DNA from: Archegozetes longisetosus
Lineage: Eukaryota > Arthropoda > Arachnida > Sarcoptiformes > Trhypochthoniidae
Assembly (NCBI GenBank): GCA_018873245.2
Contig: JAEMBT020000001.1
Span: forward strand, 17,080,220-17,144,219
Direction: 5' to 3'
Length of the DNA: 64,000 nt
The position numbers and the translations under genes were made by a program. This document shows, piece after piece, positions 49,084 through 59,104 of this stretch. A model generated the notes under the pieces. It was not told the origin of the DNA. It worked only from the letters and a program-made list of their open reading frames with translations, and ran no database searches. Numbering within the stretch: position 1 is the first letter of the stretch; each line of letters begins with the position of its first letter.

Positions 49084-50324
49084 TAGAGGTCGAACATGAA
49101 ACCCTAAACCCGTCGGGAACCCGTTAAGAACCCAAAACCGTACGGGTTTGTGTCAGCAAAAAAATTTTACGGGTTGGGTCGAGTTTGAAAATTTTTCCTG
49201 AAAACTCGTACATAAATAAAATTATTTTGTTTAAAAAAATTAAGTGCTAATTATATAGATAAATTTATTGATACCAACTGCAGAAAGTATTAATAATATT
49301 AGTACTATTTAGATATTATCTAAAATACACAAACACCTGACAAAAGTATTACTACTGATGTTAAAGTTGACTCTTCAGTCTCAAAAATTTATTAACATTG
49401 CAGAAAAACAATCTCAGGTAATACTTTACTTTCTTGCCACCAGGGTTTTGGTGGCGGTAAAGGTTATAAGTGTTTATATTGAGGTCCCATGTTCCTATGA
49501 TCAACACTAAGTCGGCTACAACCGCCTAAAAATGTTTACATGATAACAAATATACGCGTGGGGGGGATAGCTAGCAAAAAAATTTCAGCTAAAACAAGCC
49601 AAGCAAAACCAAGCTAAATCTAATCTAATCTAAACTAACCTAACCTAATCTAACCTAACTTAATCTCATCCTTAATATTAATAATTAAATATAAAGCGGA
49701 TAATTCATTCATAGATGACAACACAAGCGTTAAAACTATAATTTTAATTTTTTTTGTATAAAATTTTAGCGGCTCTAGCCGACTTCCCGAGGGACATTGG
49801 GACCCAAGACTTCTGGTGTTAGGACCATAATGGCAATCCGAAGAGGTGGTGGCAAGAAAGTAAAGCAGTGTCCAATCTCAATCAATGGAGGTATGAAATG
49901 GTTTGGATTTAACGCATAGTTTCATACTTCACACTCCAATAATGCAATTTTGGGCGCAAAATAAACTCAAATATCCGCCTCTTTTATAACTCTAAGGCTT
50001 TTGCTATCAATTCCTGCTACAAATTTATCTAGTGAGAGAAATCTTAGCTACGCCTGTATTGCAATATCTGAGAAAAATCATCTCTTGATTAAGGTAATGT
50101 GGGTAAATTACTATTTACAGGATTAAACTTTGATTTCTATAAAAGAAATAACTGACATAATACAATAATTTAATAGTAATGAATCGTAATAATGAATGCC
50201 CTTTAATAAAATATTGAATTGTCACTTTTACAGGTTGTACGGGTTTTTATGGGTAAATCTTTTACGAACCCTTACGGGTACGGGTTGGGCTGGATTTTAA
50301 AATTTGGCTTATGTTCGAACTCTA
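49084..50324. mobile_element. hAT-type element, non-autonomous
   Basis: The ends TAGAGGTCGAACAT and ATGTTCGAACTCTA are flanked by an 8-bp TSD (GTTGTCAT at 49076-49083, GTTGTAAT at 50325-50332). 1241 bp without a recognisable transposase. Subterminal regions are rich in ACGGGTT/AACCCGT words. A second inverted pair, CTTTACTTTCTTGCCACCA (about 49423) and its inverse (about 49862), marks a nested element. Degenerate CCTAA units occupy about 49610-49670. Confidence 0.8.
49423..49864. mobile_element. Nested inverted-repeat element inside the hAT element
   Basis: CTTTACTTTCTTGCCACCA opens and TGGTGGCAAGAAAGTAAAG closes a segment of about 440 bp. No TSD was identified, so the class is unknown. Confidence 0.6.
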
Positions 50325-50675
50325 GTTGTAATGACTATTGACCACTAATTCTGGTACCAATTTATCAGTTACTAATGTTAAGAAGCAATATTTCAGGAAA
50401 CAATATGAATATCAAGGCGATGATGTCGAGTTTATAACTCGTGGTCCAAAAGGCAGGAATAATATATTAAAAGTTTGAATGTAATTCATTCAAGACTTTT
50501 TTTGATGATTAAATATGTAACTTACCAATGATCATAAGCTTCAATATTAATGAATATTTGGGATTTTTTATTGGAGTTTGAGATTATTTTCTGAATGAAA
50601 ACTTATTAAGTTATAGATAGCAACTGGAATAATGGTGGGCTAAGAAATTTCGCTAAATTCATCCTTATTAAAGTA

Positions 50676-51087
50676 ATGGTCTATGTAAAAAGTTATGTCC
50701 GATAAGGTGATGTTATTTTTGCGTGACATATGTTATTGCTGATAAATCGTTTATCTAACGTTTGAATGCATACAATACTTGTCTTCATTTGCTATTAATA
50801 ATAGTGATATCAATCAATATTACCCGGTGTTGGATATGTCTTCACGAGACAGTCATATAAGACATGTCATGTTATATGAATTTCATCGCGGATCAAATGC
50901 TTCAGAGGCTGCACGAAATATCAATAGGGTGTACCAGAATTCAGTTACTGAAAGGACTGTTCGGAGATGGTTTGAGCAGTTCCGCGAAAGCGATGAAAAT
51001 CTTGAAGTCTTGATATCGTAATATGGGTTTTATAAATAAAATTTGTTTTACTCATAACTATCGGAAATAACTTTTTACATAGACCAT
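50676..51087 (+). mobile_element. Mariner MITE keeping the transposase N-terminus
   Basis: TIRs ATGGTCTATGTAAAAAGTTA and (inverted) the same with one or two mismatches, flanked by TA. The plus strand encodes HVMLYEFHRGSNASEAARNI then TERTVRRWFEQFRESDENLE, the N-terminal helix-turn-helix of Mos1-type mariner transposases; the catalytic domain is deleted. Inserted in exon 3 of the small secreted-protein relic. Confidence 0.88.
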
Positions 51088-51403
51088 TAACTAAATTTTT
51101 CAAACTTCTCACAAGAGGTGAAGGGTTTTTAAAAATATACCTTTTCTTATGTATTCCTAATTTTAGCTTAAGCTTCATCAATCGGTGCTGATGTTTGGTT
51201 GGGAAACTTAATAGTGAAATTTTTTTTATCCTCAGTCTGTTCAACGAAAAGATATTAATCTAGATTTGAAATCATATAAAAGCAATAAATTCACAACATA
51301 ATTAAACAAAAATAGTGACAAATTCCGATTTATTATGATAAGATGGGTACATCTTAAACGAAGATGTTAAAAGTGTTTTAAGTTAATGAGTAAATAAACT
51401 AAA

Positions 51404-54400
51404 TCAAGGAATAGGTTTCGCTTTATTGAAAGATTATCATCTGCAGCATCTATTATATTATGCGATGCATTGTTAAAATCTGAATCATTTTATCATGGAT
51501 TCTGAACTCTACGACTGGCTTAATGCTTATATTCAAAGTTACGAATAGTTGGAACATTCAAATTAAACTTCTTGACCACAAATATTGCAATGCCAATCAC
51601 TACTGCGACTGCTATGATTACTCCTAGCAATACCAGCCTTTGAACCGCCAGACATTCCTGTCGAAGATTCATTCGAAGACGAAATATAAGATGATTTGAA
51701 TACTTTTCTTATTTGGCAAATATAAAGATTTCTTGCCACGAAGCCAGTGCATCTGTTTTGTCTCCATTTCAGATCTAAGGACTTTATTTCAACACACATG
51801 TTTCCTGAGTCATCGTTATTAGGTACGTTTATATTGACTATCTCCTGATTTTCATCCCAATTAGTGAAATCGACAGCACTTCCGTCTTCCCACATTAAGT
51901 CATCTAAATATTAAATCTACATCAAGTTTATCAGATATTCAGTTTTCAACACTATTTACCATTTGGTGTTTTATAAAGTCCAATCCAAGTATTATATTTA
52001 TTATTTAGTCTACTCTTCATTAGAGATAAATCATGATTTGAGTGAATTGAGGCCAGAGTTCCATTTCGTTTTCTACAATTATACGATGCGTCTGCCCATG
52101 TCATCAAATTCTGACCAAAGTTACCATTGATATCAACACTAAACCAATAACAATGTTTTGATCTTTTGTCGAGATCAACCCATTGCTGATTTTTATCTGT
52201 TGAGTTAACTTTAGGACAAATGGCATTCACTTCACCATCCAGTTTAGGAAATGTGTCTGTTGTGGTTTTACAAATGTATGCTTTATTCGAAACACAATCA
52301 AATGTCCTCCACGTTCCATTACTTCGAAATTGATATACACATTCTTTGTCTACCTGACCAGAAAATAGTGGTTCACCATCATCCCATTGAGTAAAATAAT
52401 TGGGCCAATTATCAGTCCATTTGAAAACTTGAGACACATTTACATCTGAATAAATGTCAGAATAGAATCCAATCCAATATTGATCAGAATTACCATATTC
52501 TGCAATATAATATTTTAAAAATGAATATTCGAATGGATTGACGATTGAAACGAGATGTGCTCCATTAATCTTCTGACAACTATTTTCTGCGTTATTAAAT
52601 GTTTGATAACTATTTGGATTATCCACTAAAAGATAACATGAATTTCTGAATTGTACAAAATTTTCGAAACCAGAAATACTACACAATTGAAATGCCTTTG
52701 GAGGTGGAGTAGCGATGTTTGGATCTGTTAACATAGGTTTAGTATCAAAATGATGCCTATCAAGAATTTATATAAAAAATGTTTGAGTTAGAACAATGTT
52801 TGTATCTTTTGGTCTTTCACAAATAGCTGTATGATTACTATTACATGAAGTCGTTAACCACTTTCCTGCCTGTGCATCATTAGTTACCATGACAGTACAC
52901 TTGTTTAAATAATAATTGTAATTGATATCTTGTGTGACCCAATTTGTATAGGAAGCTGGACTTTGATCGTCCCAAACCCATCTGCAATTAAAATGTTAAT
53001 ATCAGGTTGCAGAAAATTATTTTACTTCTTGTGTTGTTAAACCATGATGGCGATCATACTCTGTTGAATTAAAAGGCCATTGACCAAATTGTGTATTAAC
53101 AAACAATCATTGAGAAAGACTAAAGTTTGAAATTATTTAGAGATTTTATTTAGTACAAAAACAAAGCTTTACAAAAAATTATTTCCAAATAGCAATATTT
53201 AAATTAATCTTGTACATGTTTCTGAAACATACTCTCTTCTCATTTTCATGCATTACTTACTTTGAATCAACAGCGATAAATTAATGGATCACTGATACAA
53301 TTAAATCGCTATAAGGCTATTCTTTACAGTATTCTTACGAGGTATATAAATATCAAACTTAGTATACAGATAGTATCTAATGAGTAGAGCAAAAATGCAT
53401 TAGAAATATCTGCCGAAATTAAAGTAGATGGAGTTTCAAGCTTTTATAAGTATGAGTAGGATTTCAATGATTTTTTGCTAATGCATTTGGTCAATAATCA
53501 TTACTATCATTGTATCTGCGAATTATTTCTATCCTGATTTAACAACTTAAAAAGTGAGATAATTTCCTACATCCCGATATTTCTCATTCTCAAGATTTAA
53601 CGCATCTTTCTTTTAATTGCTTAGAGTTTAATTTAATAAATTTATGATACTTACGTGTAAGTCGTTGTATTTAACTTAATACCAATGAATGGCATCGGTT
53701 TATCAGCGATCAGAGAAGTGATAAAATTTTGTTCCTCTGTTGAATGGATTGATAAAAGTTCTCCACTAATGGAACCATCTGTTATAGAAGCACATTTAGC
53801 TTTGGCTTCATTTCATGTCATTAAACCACTGTCTAATACTTTGATGCATTTTTGATTTTTATATTGTATCCAACCTTAAATGGATTATGAATTTTAATTA
53901 TCAATTCATAGTAATTTTATTGCCGTAACCAAACGGTTCTACAACATCCTTGTGAAAAAACTTACGGATAAGTTATTTACCTGAAGGACAGTTTCCAGGA
54001 GGTGTTGGTGTTATTGGACTGACTGTGGGTCCCACCAGATTTTTCTTGCAAATGAATCCATGATAACTATTGCAATCATCGCGATACCACAATCCATTCA
54101 ATTGAGGTGTTGTGACAACTCCCACATTGTTATTAGGACTAGATCTTAAAGCAACACATCTTCCTTGGAAAGAAATATCTGTACTTTGAGGTTGTCCATT
54201 AATAGTAGTGTTGGCATAGTATGTGAATTGAACTGGAGTTCCATCTGACCACTTATATTCTCCTCTTTTCGATAAACTATTCAAACCAATCCAATAGTAT
54301 GTGGTTAGGTAATGTAAATTATTATTAAATTTGAAATTAGCGAATAAGTTATTTGTTTTATTATTATGAATGGATAATAATTGAGCATTATTTGAGTGAC

Positions 54401-54677
54401 AGAAATTATTGGCGTCATGCCATGTCTTTGCATAAATAACATTAGATACGTAATAACACGTAGTGTTATCGAGAGTTATCCAGTATTCCAATCCAACTTT
54501 AGGGCATTTATTGTAAGCTATAGTGTGGAAAATAATTTAATCTTTTCTCAATTACTTAATTAATATTAGGCATAATTCGAATTATTAAATGATACCTGGT
54601 TCAAAAGTTGGAACAACAATAGAATTACTATTTGAAAATAGTTGTATAAATAATATTAAAGTAAATCTCGTATACAT
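51404..54677 (-). pseudogene. Four-CTLD receptor, copy D, pseudogene
   Basis: All six exons are present (54677-54596, 54517-53981, 53874-53655, 52981-52806, 52724-51960, 51903-51404), but there are several independent lesions. In exon 3 the conserved ATGACATGG reads ATGACATGA, a stop in CTLD2 (about 53816). The exon-4 donor is AT where paralogues have GT (52804-52805). Exon 6 has a 2-nt loss in the TM segment (about 51626) that shifts the frame, and further down the tail the Arg and Gln codons of NPRQNDSD have become TGA and TAA (about 51494). Exons 1, 2 and 5 are still open. The copy is closest to E in exons 2 and 3. It cannot encode the full receptor; a truncated secreted CTLD1 fragment is conceivable. 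Confidence 0.9.
52982..53654. other. Enlarged intron 3 of receptor copy D
   Basis: About 670 bp, against about 95-100 bp in copies A, B and C. The insert is shared with copy E, so it predates the D/E split. It lacks the 552-bp element that E gained at 60807. No coding sequence. Confidence 0.6.
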
Positions 54678-55183
54678 TTTGATTATTTATAAATTGAACT
54701 TATTTTATCAAAAGTTTATTTATCGAGTTAAACTAATAAGTGTTTAAGTTATGAATGAATCTATTTTAACAAATATTCTCTTATTATATAGAAAAATAGG
54801 TAAAACTTTACGAAAGGGAAAGATTTTTGTAGAACAATAGATTTTATCAATTACTACATGATTTCATGCATTTTATGCATATGAATTTGAGCATATTATG
54901 AATATTGTTGTAAAGTCAGACTTGATAACAGTTAATTGATAATTTGTATTCAACTATAATGATTGTAATCCAGTGATAACTTTATTTTACTTGAAATAAA
55001 ATCGAATTAAAAGTAGTTTACAAGTTATAGATCTACACATTGAATAATAGCAATGTAAGTGTGCGGTCACAATGTTAGAGTACTTCACATCAGTTCAGTG
55101 TAATCAGTATAATTATGAATTCGCAATATTTTTACAGACGTGACTTTTTCTATTTTTATTTGCACTAATACGATTAGATTGTA
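54678..55183. other. Receptor D upstream region
   Basis: Homologous to 42800-43306 upstream of B at nearly every position; ends at the TA where the composite element inserted. No gene. Confidence 0.6.
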
Positions 55184-56976
55184 GTCATTGACAAAGCTAA
55201 CTTCCACGATTTTTTAGGGTTTTCTGGTAGTAAATATCAATGGATTTTGATGAAATTTTTTTGAATATACTAGATGTTGTGAAGCACATTATGGTAGATC
55301 GGCGTTGAAATTCCTTGTAATATAGGTGAATTATTCAAGTAAATTCTGTCTAATTTGAATATTTATCAAGAAATTTTATCAAAATTCTATATTATATTAA
55401 ATATAGTAAATATATCGTCTAATTGATAGTCTTGCGTATTAGATCACGTAAAGCAATAGTAATTCAACACTTATCAAAGTTTAGGTAGCCCTAAAAAGGT
55501 CTGTTTTAAATCAAATGTCAACTCAGTATCGAGTGACATTTCCATCTCTTCGAAGAACTTCTTGTATTCTAACTGAAATTTAATGATAATTTCAGAACTT
55601 TTAGTGAATTATTATTTGTGATGTGATCAAAGTATGAGTAAAACACACGTGATTCGATACGTAAAGACGTATTGTAGTATATATATACAGTCATCACGAA
55701 AACTAACTTTAGGGATACAAAGCTTTATAACTTTTAAACCACTCATTCAATTTTGATGCGGTTTTTTAAAATGAAGAAAAACTCCCGGTTTTATAAAAAT
55801 TTGTTAAAATCATAAAATCACAATCGAAGAAAAATTATAAAGGAAAAATCGAGTTTACATGAAATTTTAAATTCGGATACAAAATAAATTTAATGTAAAC
55901 ATAATTTATTATTGAACTGATGTTCAGAATTTATTCTTGTTTTGATCTTTGAATAAATTTGGAAATAAATCATTCAATTAATTGAAATTAGTATTTATTT
56001 AATTATTAATTATTAATTGAAATGCCTTTCGCTATTAAAGAGAGAGAATTAAAATTTCGAAAATTTATAAAATTGAGGGCACAGGGACGAAAGAGATCGG
56101 TAATTATGAGAGAAGTTGGTAAGTATTGACAGTAAATTATGAATATTTTATTTACTGATGAGAAGTGAAAGGCCTCTTATTACATCTAAAGAGGACTTAA
56201 TCAATGCTCTGAGTGCATCTCGTAAAAGGATGTGTGACGTTTCCCTGCGGGAATACTATATAAATTGGGTTCAATCGATGCCTCGTCGCTTAGAATCTAT
56301 TCGCGAGGCTTCTGGGGGCTATACTAAATCCTAGATTTTATTAAACTCTTATTTTTTAAATAAAGTATAATTTGAATAATCTATTTTGTTGTTATTCATT
56401 CTATATCTAAGTTTTTATTAACCGGGGGAGTTTTTCTTCATTTAAAAAACCCGCATCAAAATTGAATGAGTGGTTCAAAAGTTATAAAGCTTTGTATCCC
56501 TAAAGTTAGTTTTCGTGCTGACTTTATGTGAATGACCATACATATTTTAAAAAGATTTACATCCTAAAATTTTATGAGTTTTAATTTTAAAAATCAGAAT
56601 TTTGATAAAATTTCTTGATAAATATTCAAATTATCTACAATTTGACGTTGAGATCATGATTTTTTGAAAAATTACATTTTTCGTGTATTTAGGCCTGTAG
56701 TTCTTAGACAAACGATATTTGAGTAAAACAAAAATACATATGTCTAACCATTTTTCATCTAGTTTAGCTTCCATCCATCAGAACTAAAAAATTTCCGCCC
56801 AGTTTCTCTTGCAGAATTTACTTGAATAACTCACCTATATTACAAGAAATTTCAACGCCGATCTACCATAATGTGCTTCACAACATCTAGTATATTCAAA
56901 AAAATTTCATCAAAATCCATTGATATTTACTACCAGAAAACCCTAAAAAACCGTGGAAGTTAGTTTTATCAATGAC
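55184..56976. mobile_element. Foldback element, composite, with nested Tc1 derivative
   Basis: Starts GTCATTGACAAAGCTAAC and ends GTTAGTTTTATCAATGAC, flanked by TA. Outer arms of about 160-200 bp pair with few mismatches (ATGTGCTTCACAACATCTAG on the right). A second, complete element (55688-56525) sits inside. The matching upstream region of receptor B has the empty site at 43305, so the insertion postdates that duplication. Confidence 0.85.
55688..56525 (+). mobile_element. Tc1-like deletion derivative, nested
   Basis: The ends CAGTCATCACGAAAACTAAC and (inverted) AAGTCAGCACGAAAACTAAC are flanked by TA; the arms are over 100 bp. From 56022 it encodes MPFAIKERELKFRKFIKLRA (transposase N-terminus), and about 56165-56334 encodes ITSKEDLINALSAS...SLREYYINWVQSMPRR...GGYTKS, the Tc1 transposase C-terminus, ending at the TAG at 56332. 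The DDE core is deleted. Confidence 0.88.
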
Positions 56977-57129
56977 TATACCTGGTGGGGAGTTTTCTAA
57001 AAAAGTTGTGCGCTGCTTAAACCAGTTAAACTAGAAAAATTACTATCGAATTTTCTTTTATAATAAATTCAAAAATTAGTTCATACAATGTAGTCATCAC
57101 TAAAATTATTGATAAGTATCAAATCGTAT

Positions 57130-57385
57130 TAGAGTAGGTATTGGATATTTTGAAACCGCTTATTTTGAAACAGTTTACTTTGAAATACTCAGTATTCTTT
57201 AAAAATTTTATCAGTCTATTTTATTGTGCATTTCTTTATTTTGAAATATCTGTCAAATAGTTTTAATATATAATAATACATAAAATTTTCGCGCTAAATC
57301 ATTGTTATTAGCACTACTGAACCGTTAGGCTTCTAGAGATTCGTGGATGAACCTCAAAACTTGAACCCTAACCTAACCTTACCTA
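57130..57385. repeat. Left part of the Tigger-like repeat, second copy
   Basis: Matches 43450-43800 with small deletions; homology stops at about 57365, right after CTTGAACCCTAA, where CCTAACCTTACC units begin. Confidence 0.6.
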
Positions 57386-58125
57386 TCTTGCAATCAAGAG
57401 ATAGTTACTTTAATGACAAGCTTAATATCTATAATGAAACTTTTGTTACAATAGGTAAAAATAGTTCTCCAATATGCTATATTTCAAATGAACCGCAAAT
57501 GAATAAGAACACATCCGATATTTGCAACTTTTATTATCAATTTTTCAATTCTCAAATGTGTGAAAGTTTTAAGGGAGTGCGATAGTTCTTGTCAACAAAA
57601 TAAGTCGTGGATTTTATACGGAAATGTTAATAATCTGAGTTTTTTGCCAATTTGTATAACGTTTGATTATTACGAAAGTAGGTATTCATATATGGCTGCA
57701 GACAGTCACACGCGAATATTACTAAAAACATTAAAAAAGTTGATCAAATATATGATAATAATCACATGATTGAAACTATAAAAAATTCGAGTAAAATTAT
57801 TGAAGTTAAAGACATCACAATCAAACAAAAGCCTTTTTATCTCAAAGAAGTTAAATCTGTTAAATTTATTAAAGGGTCTCCAAATCTTTTTGTTAAAAAA
57901 GATTACGAAGAAAACAGTGTTGAACACAATATTCTCAGTTCTGAAATAAAAAACAAATTAATTTATTGTATTTATAATAACGAAAATACTTTATTTGATT
58001 TGAAAAAACAACTCAAACCTGCAGGAATATCGTATTCTAAATATGTTGTATTTATGAAAAATTTAGAACTACTTCCCGAAGAATATCGTGAAAGTTATGA
58101 TTCATTGCCTCACGACGAGAAATAA
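57386..58125 (+). pseudogene. Unrecognised broken ORF, possibly foreign
   Basis: Three overlapping reading frames together resemble one intronless protein of about 245 residues: frame 1 to about 57580, frame 2 about 57570-57705, then frame 1 again to the stop at 58123-58125. The switches have no splice signals, so two indels are inferred. The first part has several Cys residues (ICYISNE, DICNFYY, QMCESF, CDSSCQQ); the last part is Lys/Glu-rich and ends LPHDEK. Amino-acid content and lack of introns differ from the neighbours. It is absent from the paralogous flank of receptor B. A decayed viral or transposon-borne gene is possible, but I recognise no family. The ATG at 57343 belongs to the repeat to its left and is not its start. 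Confidence 0.5.
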
Positions 58126-58514
58126 ATATTCAATTTAATCTCATTTTCGTAGTTAAATTATTTGTAAAAATTTTAGAATTGATAAATTTATATCCGAAAT
58201 AAACTTTATTTTTTATTTTCTTTAAATTAATTATTTATTAATAACTTTTAAACAGTTAACTAAATTGTTACTATATTTAAGATTAAATTCAAAATAAGCG
58301 CTTCGACTTCTAGTATTTTTTTTTCAGGTAAACTCTCAGCCAATCAGATAATGGACCCAATTTAGTCATTGCCTGCTGTGCAAATTAAGGGTCAACTTGT
58401 AGTACAAGTCATATATAAATTTAAGTTCAATAATGAAACCATAAAACTATAGGACAATGATGACTGTCTCAATTGAAAGTTATCTCTCAAGTGACTCTCA
58501 AGTGAAAAGCCAAA
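58126..58514. other. Spacer, nothing recognised
   Basis: AT-rich sequence between the unrecognised ORF and the relic of the small gene beside receptor E. Confidence 0.35.
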
Positions 58515-58905
58515 ACAATTAGGAAAAATAGCTTTATTTGGGTTTGTGCGAAATTTGCTATGTGTATTGTTCTAGCAAAAAACTATGGAAATTAAGGTAA
58601 TAATATCGATTTTATAACTCAAGTTCCCAGGGGCAGTAATAATATTCGAAGACTGGATATAATTCAATGAAAATTTTCGGGTAAGATATGTAACTTAGCA
58701 ATAATCATAAGCTTCAATATGAATGAATTTTCGAAATGTATTATAGGGGTTTAAAATTATTTTCTGAATTGAATCTTATTTAATTACAAATAGAAACTGG
58801 ACTGTGGTCGGTCAAGAAATTCGCTAAATTTATCAGCAATCAAGTGGCTCAATTGGTCGAATCGCTTGCAGGAGGTGAAGGATTTTTTTCCGGAGAAATA
58901 AATTT
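58515..58905 (+). pseudogene. Relic of the small secreted-protein gene beside receptor E
   Basis: Exon 1 has lost its ATG; intron 1 and the first bases of exon 2 are deleted; exon 2 (ATAATATCGATTTTATAAC) has several changes. Exon 3 (58795 onward, AGAAACTGGACTGTGGTCGG) keeps much of the reading but has lost the normal stop. It ends about 200 bp from the receptor E stop codon. Confidence 0.75.
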
Positions 58906-59104
58906 TTTCTTATATATTCTTAATATAAGTTCAAACTTTATCAATCTATGCTGGAATGATTGTTTCTGAAATTTAATTTAATAAAATACATTTTATTATC
59001 ATCAGTCTGTTCATTGTAATAGTTTTAATCTAGATTTGATAAGATTAATACAAATTAGATAAAGATATTATAAGTGTTTTAAATTTATAAGAGAACAAAT
59101 TGAA

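Larger units (their letters stand above)
48951..51150 (+). pseudogene. Relic of the small secreted-protein gene beside receptor D
   Basis: Exon 1 (about 48965-49025) has lost the ATG. Exon 2 (about 50380-50500; GATGATGTCGAGTTTATAAC) carries stops. Exon 3 is split: its first half is at about 50620-50675 and its second half at 51088-51150. Intron 1 holds a complete hAT element (49084-50324), and exon 3 is interrupted by a mariner MITE (50676-51087). The order and spacing otherwise follow the intact gene at 31951-32472. Confidence 0.8.

Noticed and set aside
57343..57385. Start codon of the unrecognised ORF at 57343
   Set aside because: This stretch is a copy of the Tigger-like repeat at about 43760 and does not belong to the ORF.
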